Shown piece by piece: positions 28,212 through 37,737 of a stretch of DNA of 64,000 nucleotides. The stretch covers positions 62,001-126,000 of the forward strand of contig JODX01000021.1 in assembly GCA_000719105.1 (NCBI GenBank). Reading direction: 5' to 3'. The notes under the pieces are model-generated. The model had not been told where the DNA came from, did not search any database, and saw nothing but the letters and a program-made list of their open reading frames with translations. The DNA is from Streptomyces sclerotialus. Its GTDB lineage: Bacteria > Actinomycetota > Actinomycetes > Streptomycetales > Streptomycetaceae. Both the position numbers and the translations under genes were made by a program. Each line of letters opens with the position of its first letter. Position 1 is the first letter of the stretch.

Positions 28212-28239
28212 ACTTTAGTCCACGGTTTCCCGCGGTCAA
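28212..28239 (-). promoter_or_regulatory. Candidate promoter of the dcw operon (before rsmH)
   Basis: On the minus strand TTGACC (28234-28239) and TAAAGT (28212-28217) are separated by 16 nt, close to the vegetative consensus. It would give a leader of about 230 nt before rsmH with no ATG in it. The rest of the 443-nt gap between rsmH and the carbonic anhydrase gene (27972-28414) shows no other gene. Confidence 0.55.
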
Positions 28240-28414
28240 TCAACCGGCCTGCGCGTCGCGGCCCCGCCCGGCGGCGGACGGCGAGGGAAGCGGAATCACC
28301 CGCACGGCCGCGTTCGTGCGGGCCGTGTGGAGTACCTCACAACAAGCGCCGCCGGTGTTCTTTGTCGGTGCTCACAGCGCGCTCGCGGGGCCGGTGACCA
28401 GTAACGTCATAGGC

Positions 28415-28963
28415 ATGACGACTTCCGCATCGCTTCCCACCGGACCCGAAGGCGCCATATCCGGCGAGGGCACCGTCACCGACCGGCTCGTCGCCGCGAA
28501 CGAGCGGTACGCCGCCGCGTTCGCCGACCCCGGCATGGACGCCCGCCCCGTTTCCCAGGTCGCGGTCGTGGCCTGCATGGACGCCCGGCTGGACCTGCAC
28601 GCCGCGCTCGGCCTGAAGCTGGGCGACTGTCACACCATCCGCAACGCGGGCGGGGTCGTCACCGACGACGTGATCCGCTCCCTGACCATCAGCCAGCGGG
28701 CGCTCGGCACCCGCAGCGTCGTCCTGATCCACCACACCGGCTGCGGCCTGGAGTCCCTCACCGAGGAGTTCCGGCACGAGCTGGAGATGGAGATCGGCCA
28801 GCGCCCGTCGTGGGCGGTGGAGTCGTTCCGGGACGTCGACCAGGACGTGCGGCAGTCGATGCAGCGCGTGCGCACCTCGCCCTTCCTGCTGCACACCGAT
28901 GACGTACGCGGTTTCGTCTTCGACGTGAAGACGGGTCTGCTGCGCGAGATCGACCCCGCGTAG
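28415..28963 (+). CDS. Beta-class carbonic anhydrase
   Basis: The 182-residue enzyme interconverts CO2 and bicarbonate. The zinc ligands of beta carbonic anhydrases are visible: Cys and the Asp/Arg dyad in ACMDARLDL, and His/Cys in LIHHTGCG. IRNAGGVVTDDVIRSL is a further family motif. The protein is short, like the actinobacterial Rv1284-type subgroup. Upstream in-frame codons are ignored because they read as Arg/Pro-rich non-coding sequence. It is transcribed divergently from the dcw operon. Confidence 0.93.
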   Translation: MTTSASLPTGPEGAISGEGTVTDRLVAANERYAAAFADPGMDARPVSQVAVVACMDARLDLHAALGLKLGDCHTIRNAGGVVTDDVIRSLTISQRALGTRSVVLIHHTGCGLESLTEEFRHELEMEIGQRPSWAVESFRDVDQDVRQSMQRVRTSPFLLHTDDVRGFVFDVKTGLLREIDPA

Positions 28964-29251
28964 CACGCGCTCGTCACCCGGCCCGGCACCCGGACCACCC
29001 CCGTCACACCGCCGAACCGGTTCTGCACGAACGAAAGGACCGCAAGGCCGACATATCGCTGCCAGTTGTCCGCAGGCGAGTGACACGAATCGGTAACGGC
29101 AGCAAGAATGCGGTTGTGGCGTCACGCGGAACTTTTCGCGCGTGGTGTCCGTGTTCGGGGTGGGCCGGTCCGCAACGCAGAGCGTCGGCTCGGGAAAGCT
29201 GGGGTGACCCTCGTTCCTTCGGGGCGGGGGGATGGGGCCGAGGAGGGCCGG

Positions 29252-30288
<1,037 letters not shown>

Positions 30289-30289
<1 letters not shown>

Positions 30290-31659
30290 TGACCCCCGCG
30301 GCGCCGGTCCCGGACACGGACACGGAGCGCGACCGGGGCGGGCTGCGCACCGCGCTCGCCGGTCTCACCACCCGCGGGCGCTCGTTCCTGGCCGCCGGGG
30401 TCGCCGCCGCCGTGTGTGCCTACGTCCTCGGGCAGAGCGAACTGTTCCGGGTCGGCCTGCTGCTCGCCGTGCTGCCCCTCGTCTGCGCGATCGTGCTGTT
30501 CCGCACCCGCTACCGCGTCGCGGGCAGCCGCCGGCTGTCCCCCGCGCGCGTGAGCGCCGGCGCCGAGGCCCGCGTCCACCTGCGGATGGACAACGTCTCG
30601 CGGCTGCCGACGGGGGTGCTGATGCTCCAGGACCGGGTGCCGTACGTGCTCGGTCCGCGGCCGCGGTTCGTCCTGGACCGGGTGGAGGCCGGCGGCCGCC
30701 GCGAGGTGTCGTACCGGGTGCGGTCGGACCTGCGGGGCCGCTATCCGCTGGGCCCGCTGCAGCTGCGGCTGAGCGACCCGTTCGGCATGTGCGAGCTGAC
30801 CCGCTCCTTCTCGACGTACGACACCCTGACGGTGATCCCGCGCGTGGAGCCGCTGCCGCCGGTCCGCCTCGGCGGTGAGGCCAAGGGGTACGGCGACGGG
30901 CGGCAGCGCTCGCTGGCCCTCGCCGGTGAGGACGACGTGATCCCGCGCGGCTACCGGCACGGCGACGATCTGCGCAGGGTCCACTGGCGTCTCACCGCCC
31001 GCTACGGCGAGCTGATGGTGCGCCGCGAGGAGCAGCCGCAGCGCGCCCACTGCACGGTGCTGCTGGACACCCGGGCCACCGCCTACGAGGGCACGGGCCC
31101 GGACTCGGCCTTCGAGTGGGCGGTCTCCGGCACGGCGTCCGTCCTGGTGCACATGCTGGAGCGGGGCTTCTCCGTGCGGCTGCTGACCGACACCGGCAGC
31201 GCGGTGCCCGGCGAGGGCACCGACGGGTTCGCGGGCGCGAGCCAGGAGTCGGCCGACGCGGCGGGCCTGATGATGGACACCCTGGCCGTGGTCGACCACT
31301 CCGACGGCACGGGGCTGTCGCGCGCGTACGACGTGCTGCGCGGCGGGAGCGACGGGCTGCTGGTGGCCTTCCTCGGCGACCTCGACGAGGAGCAGGCGGC
31401 CGTGGTCGGCCGGATGCGCCGGCGCAGCGGTGCGGCGATCGCCTTCCTGCTGGACAGCGGGGCGTGGGGGCACGATGCGGCCGACGTGCCCGCCCCCGGC
31501 GCGGCGACCCGGAGCGAGGAGACGCTGCGCCGGCTGCACGAGGCGGGCTGGACGGCCGTGCGCGTGGCGCGCGGCGCCGCACTGACGGAGCTGTGGCGCC
31601 AGGCGGACCGGCAGCGCGCCTCGGCGACGGCCGCGAGCGGTACGGAGGGACGGTCATGA
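30289..31659 (+). CDS. DUF58-domain membrane protein
   Basis: The 456-residue protein begins with two membrane helices (SFLAAGVAAAVCAYVLG and FRVGLLLAVLPLVCAIVLF). An extracytoplasmic-type beta domain follows, then the DUF58 region with DDVIPRGYRHGDDLRRVHWRLTARYGELMVRR and a VWA-like fold (CTVLLDTRATAY). DUF58 proteins almost always accompany MoxR ATPases. Their molecular role is unknown. Start and stop codons overlap both neighbours (TGATG and ATGA), so expression is coupled. Confidence 0.93.
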
Positions 31660-34055
31660 GCGGTCGGGCGAGGCTGGCACTGTGGGCCTGGGCCGCCCCG
31701 CTGATGGCGGCGGGCGCGCTGCTGCCGCTGGTCGGCGACAAGTCGTGGCTCCTGCGGGCGGCGCTCATGCTGGGCGTGCAGACGACCGTGGGCGCGCTCA
31801 CCCGCCGGGTGCCACTGCCCCGGCCGCTGACCGTGGCGGCGCAGGCGCTGGTGACGCTGCTGCTGCTCACTGTGGTCTTCGCCAGGGACCGGGCCGTCGC
31901 CAGCTTCGTGCCCGGCCCCGACGCCTTCCAGTACTTCGCGACGCTGCTGGAGCGGGGCACGGAGGACGTCGGCCGGTACGCGATCCCGGCGCCGCTGACC
32001 GACGGCATCGAGCTGATGATCGTCGGCGGTGTCCTGGTGATCGGGCTCGCGGTGGACGCGCTCGCGGTGACGTTCCGCAGCGCCGCTCCGGCCGGGCTGC
32101 CGCTGCTCGCGCTGTACTCGGTCGCCGCGGGGCTGTCCGACGGCCTGGAGTGGTGGAAGGCGTGGCTGTGGTTCGCGGTCGCCGCCACGGGCTATCTGAT
32201 GCTGCTGCTGACCGAGGGCCGGGAGCGGCTCGCCCAGTGGGGGCGGGTCTTCGGCGGCGCGCCGAACCGGCCCGGTGCGGAGTTCGGCCGTCCCGCCGTC
32301 ACACCCTTCCGTACCGGCCGGCGCATCGGCGCGGTCGCGCTGGGCATCGCCCTGCTGGTGCCGTCCGGCCTGCCCGCGCTCGACGGCGGGCTGCTGGACG
32401 GCACGGGCCCCGGAATGGGCGCGGGCCGCGGGGGCGGCGGCACGATCTCCGCGGTGAACCCGCTGGTGTCGCTGCGCGACAGCCTGAACGTGGACCAGGA
32501 CCGCGAGGTCATGTCCTACCGGACCAACAGCGAGGACACGCAGGACATGTACCTGCGGATCGTCTCCCTGGACGAGTTCGACGGCACGGCCTGGAAGCCG
32601 GCCCAGCGACGCATCGAGGACGTGCCGGACAGGCTGCCGACCCCGACCGGCCTCGGCCCGGACATCCGGCGGACCGAGATCGAGACCCGGATCACGGCGG
32701 CGAAGGACTACGGGCAGGACTGGCTGCCGATGCCGTACCCGGCGACGAGCGTGAGCATCACCGGCGACTGGCGCTACGAGCCGGTGGGCCGCACCCTCGT
32801 CGGCGACCACGGGCAGAACACCCGGGGCATGAGCTACGGGGTCCGGAGCCTGATCGTGCAGCCGACCGCGGAGCAGCTCGCGGGCGCGCCGGAGGCCCCC
32901 AAGGACCTCGAACGCGAGTTCACGAAGGTTCCGCAGTCGCTGCCGCCGGTGGTGGCGCGGACGGCCCGCGAAGTGACCGCGGGCTCGGCGAACGACTACG
33001 AGCGGGCGGTGAAGCTCCAGGACTGGTTCGCGGTGGGCGGCGGCTTCACCTACGACACGCAGGTGCAGGTGGGCAGCGGGTCGGCCGCGATCGCGCGGTT
33101 CCTGAGGGACAAGGAGGGCTTCTGCGTCCATTTCTCCTTCGCGATGGCCGCGATGGCCCGCACGCTGGGCATACCTGCGCGGGTCGCGGTGGGCTTCACT
33201 CCGGGCTCCCCGCAGGCCGACGGCACGATGACGGTGGGCCTGCGGGACGCGCACGCGTGGCCGGAGCTGTACTTCGAGGGGGTGGGCTGGACCCGTTTCG
33301 AGCCGACCCCGAACCGCGGGACGACCCCCTCGTACACCCAGACCGAGGAATCGGGCGGCAGCAGTGTGCCGATCGTGCCCCGGCCCGAGCAGTCGGACGC
33401 CGGCGTGCCGTCGGCCGAGCCGTCCCGGAGCGAGGGCTGCACGCCGCGGGAGGCCCTGCTGGAGCCCTGCGGGAGCCAGTCCCCGCAGGCCGGCGCGGGC
33501 ACACGGGAGGGCGGCAGCTGGTGGTGGCCGATCCCGTGGCAGGTCGCGGTGGGGCTCGTGGTGGTGGCGCTGCTATTGCTTCCCATGCTGTGGCGGATAC
33601 GGGTACGGGCCGATCGGCTCAGCGCCTACGGCCGCACGGCGGGGGCCGCGGCGGCCCACACGCTGGCGACGTGGCACGAGGTGACGGACACGGCGTGGGA
33701 CTACGGCATCGTGCCGGACGAGTCGCTGACGCCCCGCAAGGCCGCGGCGCGGATCGTACGCCTCGGGCACCTCGACGAGCCGGCCTCGGCGGCGGTGCAC
33801 CGCCTGGCCGGGGCGGTGGAGCAGGTGCTCTACGCCCCGCGTCCGCACCCGGCGCCGGGGTTGTCGGAGGACGTCCGCAGGGTCTCGGCGGCCCTGGGCG
33901 ACCAGGCCGGCCGTGGCAGGCGGCTGCGGGCCCTGCTGGTTCCGCGGTCGGTGGTCCGCGTGGTCTGGACGGCGTCGGCCCGCTGGGCGGCGTTCAAGGC
34001 GGGGCTGTCGGCCCGCGTCGCCGGCCTGCGCCGCCCGTCCGGCCAGAGCGGCTGA
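31656..34055 (+). CDS. TgpA-like membrane protein with extracytoplasmic transglutaminase domain
   Basis: The 799-residue protein has about six N-terminal membrane helices (residues 1-200 or so), a large extracytoplasmic region, a transglutaminase-like domain and a final helix near residue 630, followed by a cytoplasmic DUF4129-like tail. The catalytic Cys (about residue 490, KEGFCVHFSFAMAAMARTLGIPARVAVGF) and His (about 532, RDAHAWPELYFEGVGWTRFEPTP) are intact. TgpA of Pseudomonas is an essential periplasmic transglutaminase with unknown natural substrate. Coupling to MoxR and DUF58 suggests envelope remodelling, which is inference. Confidence 0.92.
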   Translation: MSGRARLALWAWAAPLMAAGALLPLVGDKSWLLRAALMLGVQTTVGALTRRVPLPRPLTVAAQALVTLLLLTVVFARDRAVASFVPGPDAFQYFATLLERGTEDVGRYAIPAPLTDGIELMIVGGVLVIGLAVDALAVTFRSAAPAGLPLLALYSVAAGLSDGLEWWKAWLWFAVAATGYLMLLLTEGRERLAQWGRVFGGAPNRPGAEFGRPAVTPFRTGRRIGAVALGIALLVPSGLPALDGGLLDGTGPGMGAGRGGGGTISAVNPLVSLRDSLNVDQDREVMSYRTNSEDTQDMYLRIVSLDEFDGTAWKPAQRRIEDVPDRLPTPTGLGPDIRRTEIETRITAAKDYGQDWLPMPYPATSVSITGDWRYEPVGRTLVGDHGQNTRGMSYGVRSLIVQPTAEQLAGAPEAPKDLEREFTKVPQSLPPVVARTAREVTAGSANDYERAVKLQDWFAVGGGFTYDTQVQVGSGSAAIARFLRDKEGFCVHFSFAMAAMARTLGIPARVAVGFTPGSPQADGTMTVGLRDAHAWPELYFEGVGWTRFEPTPNRGTTPSYTQTEESGGSSVPIVPRPEQSDAGVPSAEPSRSEGCTPREALLEPCGSQSPQAGAGTREGGSWWWPIPWQVAVGLVVVALLLLPMLWRIRVRADRLSAYGRTAGAAAAHTLATWHEVTDTAWDYGIVPDESLTPRKAAARIVRLGHLDEPASAAVHRLAGAVEQVLYAPRPHPAPGLSEDVRRVSAALGDQAGRGRRLRALLVPRSVVRVVWTASARWAAFKAGLSARVAGLRRPSGQSG

Positions 34056-34078
34056 CCGGCCGGGTCCGCGGAGCTCTG

Positions 34079-34120
34079 CCGTGCGCCGTTCGCCGGGACG
34101 CCCCGGCGAACGGCGCACGG
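34079..34120. terminator. Terminator hairpin after the MoxR operon
   Basis: A perfect 19-bp stem (34079-34097 with 34102-34120) with an ACGC loop lies 23 nt after the stop codon of the transglutaminase gene. Confidence 0.88.
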
Positions 34121-34349
34121 TCGTTCGTCAGGGCGCCCGGAGGCAGGCGGTGCGTGGTCTGTGCCGGGTGCTTCCCGACGAGCGCGGTGGTGACGGGCGA
34201 CGCATCAACGCGCCGGGCGCCTCACCGTCCCCGTCCGGGCGTCGTCCGGCGCCCGGACGACAAGGACGACAAGGACGGCACTGCGGCATCCGGCGGACCG
34301 GGACCGGCCGGAGCAGCCCGGACTCACCGGAATCGGCCGCAGGCGCGCC

Positions 34350-34383
34350 CGAGGGGTGACCGTCCGTGGACGGTCACCCCTCG
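34350..34383. terminator. Terminator hairpin after the DUF3040 gene
   Basis: A near-perfect 15-bp palindrome (34350-34364 with 34369-34383) lies 38 nt beyond the stop codon of the minus-strand DUF3040 gene. Between the two terminators (34121-34349) no gene was recognised. Confidence 0.82.
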
Positions 34384-34421
34384 GAGGAGACTGTGGTTGT
34401 CGTGCGGGCAGCCGGCGGAGC

Positions 34422-34808
34422 CTAGTGGCCCTGCTCGTCGCGGCGACGCTGCCAGCGTTGCTCGATGCGGTCCATCATGGAGCGGCGCTGTCGCGGACCA
34501 CGGGCACCGGGAGCGGCGGAGGGCTGCTCACCCGGCTTCGGAGCCTTGCGCCAGCCGGTGACGGCGAGCACCGCGCAACCCAGCATGACCAGGAAGCCCA
34601 CCACGCTGACCCAGATCTGCTGTGCGACCATTCCGGCCATGAGGAGCGCGATACCCACCAGAAAGCCCGCGACCGCCTGGTAGACCCGTCGCCGGGTGTA
34701 CGTACGCAGCCCGCTTCCCTCAAGCGCTGTCGCGAACTTGGGATCTTCGGCGTACAGCGCTCGCTCCATCTGCTCGAGCATTCGCTGCTCGTGCTCCGAG
34801 AGCGGCAC
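34422..34808 (-). CDS. DUF3040 small membrane protein
   Basis: The 128-residue protein begins with the DUF3040 signature MPLSEHEQRMLEQMERALYAEDPKFATAL. Two adjacent membrane helices follow (YQAVAGFLVGIALLMAGMVAQ and IWVSVVGFLVMLGCAVLAVTGW), then a basic cytoplasmic tail rich in Arg and Gln. The family is common in actinobacteria and has no known function. The 276-nt upstream gap (34809-35084) contains only a 9-bp inverted repeat (CCCCCGATC, 34989-34997 with 35016-35024). Confidence 0.92.
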   Translation of the reverse strand: MPLSEHEQRMLEQMERALYAEDPKFATALEGSGLRTYTRRRVYQAVAGFLVGIALLMAGMVAQQIWVSVVGFLVMLGCAVLAVTGWRKAPKPGEQPSAAPGARGPRQRRSMMDRIEQRWQRRRDEQGH

Positions 34809-35084
34809 GGAGTCCTCCTCATCGTGCGGTCGCCGGGGCGACCCGGGGGGTCCTCTTCAGGATAGGCAGGGAATCGCCCCCGTGAAACCCGCCCCTCTAC
34901 GCCAATTCGCCAACCGGGACCCGTCATGGCACTCCGGTTCACTGAAGCGTGCATTCCCCAGTGACCGGCCCGTCATGCCGGACGGTCTCCCCCGATCATA
35001 CGGCGCGAAGTGCACGATCGGGGGGCCTGTGGCGTACTCCATCTGCGGACGAGCCCCTGATCAGGGCGGCGCCCGTCAGAGGAC

Positions 35085-36038
35085 TCAGGCCCCGGCCGCC
35101 CCTTGGGTCCCACCGAGCACATGGAGCTGCGTGGCCACGGAGTGGAACGCGGGCAGCTCGGCCGCCGCGGCCTCCAGCTTCAGCAGCGCGTCCACGGCGC
35201 CCGGCTCGGTGTCCACCAGCACACCGGGGACCAGGTCGGCGAAGACCCGTACGCCGTGCACGGCGGCGACCGTGAGGCCCGCGCCCTCGACGAGGGCGGT
35301 GAGCTGCTCGGCGGTGAAGCGGTGCGGGACGGGGTCGCCCTCGCCCCAGCGTCCGTGCGGGTCGCCGAGCGCCTGCCTGGCCTCCTTGAAGTGGCCGGCG
35401 AGGGCCCGCGCCAGCACGGCTCCGCCGAGGCCCGCGGCGAGCAGGCTGAGCACGCCGTCGGGGCGCAGCGCGGCGACCGCGTTGGCGATGCCCTCGGCGG
35501 GGTCGTCGACGTACTCGAGCACTCCGTGGCACAGCACCGCGTCGTATCCGCCGCGCTCGACGACGTCGAAGAGGCCGTGCACATCGCCCTGGACGCCCCG
35601 CACCCGGTCGGCGACGCCGGCCTCGGCGGCGCGGCGCTCCAGCGCGAAGAGCGCGTTCGGGCTGGGGTCGACGACCGTGACGCGGTGGCCGAGCTTGGCC
35701 ACGGGCACCGCGAAGTTGCCGCTGCCGCCGCCGGTGTCCAGCACGTCGAGGACGCCGTTCCGCTCGGGTGCCGCGGCCTTCACCCGGCGGTCGAGTGCGT
35801 CCTTCAGGACCTCCCAGACCACGGCGGTACGGAGGGAGGAGCGGGGGCGGGAGGGGTCGGAGCCCAGCGGCGTCGTTTGAGGGTGGTGGTGGTGGGAGAC
35901 GGGCGAATCAGAGGAGCCGGAGCGGAGCGACGTCGTTTGAGGGTGGTGGTGGGAGACGGGCGAATCAGAGGAGCCGGAGCGGAGCGACGTCGTTTGAGGG
36001 TGGTGGTGGGAGACGGGCGGGCGCATCGGGTCCGACAC
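35085..36038 (-). CDS. SAM-dependent methyltransferase with repetitive His-rich N terminus
   Basis: The 317-residue protein has a class I methyltransferase core from about residue 75. Motif I is DVLDTGGGSGNFAVPVA, the acidic residue after strand 2 is in VTVVDPSPNA, and YDAVLCHGVLEYVDDP is motif IV-like. The N terminus contains two identical 19-residue units (PVSHHHPQTTSLRSGSSDS) and a third diverged one, encoded by a 57-bp tandem repeat. The GTG at 36036-36038 has GAGGAG 9 nt upstream; starting after the repeats is also possible. The substrate is unknown. The methyltransferase assignment is firm, the N terminus less so. Confidence 0.85.
   Translation of the reverse strand: MSDPMRPPVSHHHPQTTSLRSGSSDSPVSHHHPQTTSLRSGSSDSPVSHHHHPQTTPLGSDPSRPRSSLRTAVVWEVLKDALDRRVKAAAPERNGVLDVLDTGGGSGNFAVPVAKLGHRVTVVDPSPNALFALERRAAEAGVADRVRGVQGDVHGLFDVVERGGYDAVLCHGVLEYVDDPAEGIANAVAALRPDGVLSLLAAGLGGAVLARALAGHFKEARQALGDPHGRWGEGDPVPHRFTAEQLTALVEGAGLTVAAVHGVRVFADLVPGVLVDTEPGAVDALLKLEAAAAELPAFHSVATQLHVLGGTQGAAGA
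35881..36019. repeat. 57-bp tandem repeat inside the methyltransferase gene
   Basis: Two identical 57-bp units (35894-35950 and 35951-36007) are flanked by partial copies on both sides. The period is a multiple of three, so copy-number change would keep the reading frame and add or remove 19 residues. Confidence 0.9.
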
Positions 36039-36217
36039 GGCAGTTGACTCCTCGGCGCGGCACCGCCTGCTGTGCGGCGGAGCGATGGGCTTGGGCTTTG
36101 CCTCCGCCCGTGCCGGGTGGCCGCGGCGGAGGTCACGGCGCTTCCCACCCTAATGGGAAGTCAGGAGGCGGCCCGCTCGCCCCCGCGCAGTGTTCCGGCC
36201 CACGCCCGGCGCAGCGC

Positions 36218-36775
36218 TCAGCCCGCGTTCGGCACGTCCGGCGCGTCCGGCACCTCCGGGTCGCCGTCGCGCCGGGGCTGGGGCAGGACGGGCTGGAGGA
36301 CCAGCATCCGCTCGACGATACGGAGGAACATCGCCACGTCACGTATGAGGTCGTCGGCGTCACGTGCGGTGGCGGCACCCCGGATACCGGCCTCGGCGCG
36401 GGCGCGGCGTGCGGCGCCGGAGGCGAATAAAGCGCTCCACTCGGTCAGTTCGGGCGTGATCTCGGGGAGCACTTCCCAGGCGCTCCTGATGCGGGCGCGG
36501 CGCCGGGGGCTGGTCTCCGGGCGGCCGCGCGCGGCGAGTACGGCGGCGGCGGTGCGCAGGGCGGCGAGGTGGGCCGTGGCGTACCGCTCGTTGGGGGTTT
36601 CCAGCCCGGAAGCCTCGTCGAGGGCGGTGCGGGCCTGGGCGAGCAGGTCGAGGGCGGCGGGTGGGGCCGTGGCCCGGCGGAGCACGGGGTGCACGTCGCT
36701 CGCCGGGCCGGTCAGTGAGGGGGCAGGGCCGGTGGCGCGGCGCCGGCGTGCGGCGCCGGCGTGGTAGCTGGCCAT
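36218..36775 (-). CDS. SAV_6107-family HEPN-domain protein
   Basis: The 185-residue protein is helical, with the central region LDLLAQARTALDEASGLETPNERYATAHLAALRTAAAVLAARG. It matches the streptomycete SAV_6107 family annotated with an HEPN domain. HEPN proteins are often RNases in toxin-antitoxin pairs, but no R-x4-6-H catalytic motif and no partner antitoxin gene is evident here, so activity is doubtful. The ATG at 36773-36775 has AGGAGG 6 nt upstream. It is transcribed divergently from the ABC/Pip operon. Its 3' flank (36039-36217) shows only a weak 7-bp hairpin. Confidence 0.8.
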   Translation of the reverse strand: MASYHAGAARRRRATGPAPSLTGPASDVHPVLRRATAPPAALDLLAQARTALDEASGLETPNERYATAHLAALRTAAAVLAARGRPETSPRRRARIRSAWEVLPEITPELTEWSALFASGAARRARAEAGIRGAATARDADDLIRDVAMFLRIVERMLVLQPVLPQPRRDGDPEVPDAPDVPNAG

Positions 36776-36876
36776 GACGAACCTCCTGTCGTCTGCGTGA
36801 CGGCATTCCCTGATACGGAGTGCCGTATGTGCCCATCGTGCGGTATGACACTGACAATCCGATCTGACCTGGGCTT

Positions 36877-36905
36877 TTGCCTCGCTCATAGGTACGGAGT
36901 AGTTT
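36877..36905 (+). promoter_or_regulatory. Candidate promoter of the ABC/Pip operon
   Basis: TTGCCT (36877-36882) and TAGTTT (36900-36905) are spaced 17 nt. Transcription would start near 36911, inside the TetR-type operator and about 30 nt before the ATG. Confidence 0.55.
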
Positions 36906-36909
36906 TTGC

Positions 36910-36923
36910 ACTGACCAGTCAGT
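36910..36923. promoter_or_regulatory. TetR-type operator
   Basis: ACTGAC-CA-GTCAGT is an inverted repeat with 6-bp arms, placed over the predicted transcription start. Its form is like operators of TetR-family repressors, and a TetR gene lies at the other end of the operon. Confidence 0.6.
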
Positions 36924-36942
36924 TCAAAAATGCGAGGGGTGC

Positions 36943-37737
36943 ATGGACGAGGCGGCGGGGGCGGGGACGACCGACGGGGTGGCCGTCACGGCCGACGGTT
37001 TCGGGCTGAAGGGGCCGCGCGGCTGGGTCTTCCGGGGCGTCGGGTTCCGCGCGGAGGCCGGCTCGCTCGTCACGATCGAGGGACCGTCGGGATCGGGCCG
37101 GACGTGTCTGCTGCTGGCGCTCACCGGCCGGATGAAGTCCTCGGAGGGGCACGCCACGGTCGGCCCGCACCGGCTGCCCCGCCACCTGGCGGCCGTCCGC
37201 CGGATCAGCGCGCTCGCCCACGTGCCCGGCGTCACCGATCTCGACCCGGCCCTGACCGTCGGCGAGCACCTGCGGGAACGGGCACTGCTGGAGCGGCGGT
37301 TCGGCGGCTCCGTACGCGGCTCGCTGCGCGGTCTCCTCGGCCGGTCCGGCGACGGACCGGCCGAGGAGGCGCGGCTGCGCGTCGACGGCGCCCTGGCCGC
37401 CGCCGGCCTCGACCCGGACGACCTGCCCAAGGGCTCCCGTACCGCCGTGCGCGACCTCGGACGGCTGGAGGCGCTGCGGCTGTCCGTGGCGCTGGCACTG
37501 ATCGGGCGGCCCCGGCTGCTCGGTGTGGACGACACCGATCTGAAGCTCTCCGACGCCGAACGGGAGCAGGCGTGGGCCCTGCTGGAGTCCCTGGCCGCGT
37601 CCGGGACCACGGTGGTCGCGGTGTGCAGCGAGGCCCCGGAGGCGGCGGCCGGTGCCGTTCGCGTCGCGACCGTCCCCACCCGTACGACCGACGACAAGGA
37701 GACGGCGGATGCGCTCGCCGAAGCTGGCCGCGCTTGA
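36943..37737 (+). CDS. ABC-type ATPase with degenerate catalytic motifs
   Basis: The 264-residue protein has the ABC ATPase layout: a Walker A loop (IEGPSGSGRTCLLLAL, about residues 46-61), a helical segment and a Walker B-like LLGVDDTD. Three key elements deviate. Walker A has Arg where Lys is expected (GSGRT), no LSGGQ signature is found before LRLSVALALIGRP, and the residue after the Walker B Asp is Asp instead of Glu. Such proteins often sit beside YhgE/Pip membrane proteins in Streptomyces. It may hydrolyse ATP poorly or only bind it. It overlaps the Pip gene by 29 nt. Confidence 0.8.
   Translation: MDEAAGAGTTDGVAVTADGFGLKGPRGWVFRGVGFRAEAGSLVTIEGPSGSGRTCLLLALTGRMKSSEGHATVGPHRLPRHLAAVRRISALAHVPGVTDLDPALTVGEHLRERALLERRFGGSVRGSLRGLLGRSGDGPAEEARLRVDGALAAAGLDPDDLPKGSRTAVRDLGRLEALRLSVALALIGRPRLLGVDDTDLKLSDAEREQAWALLESLAASGTTVVAVCSEAPEAAAGAVRVATVPTRTTDDKETADALAEAGRA

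Noticed and set aside
29139..29170. SigE-type promoter (GGAAC-N17-CGTGTT) upstream of the MoxR gene
   Set aside because: The -10 half is a poor match and similar pairs occur by chance in this sequence.
35881..36019. CRISPR-like repeat array
   Set aside because: The repeats are head-to-tail without unique spacers and lie inside a gene; no cas genes are present.
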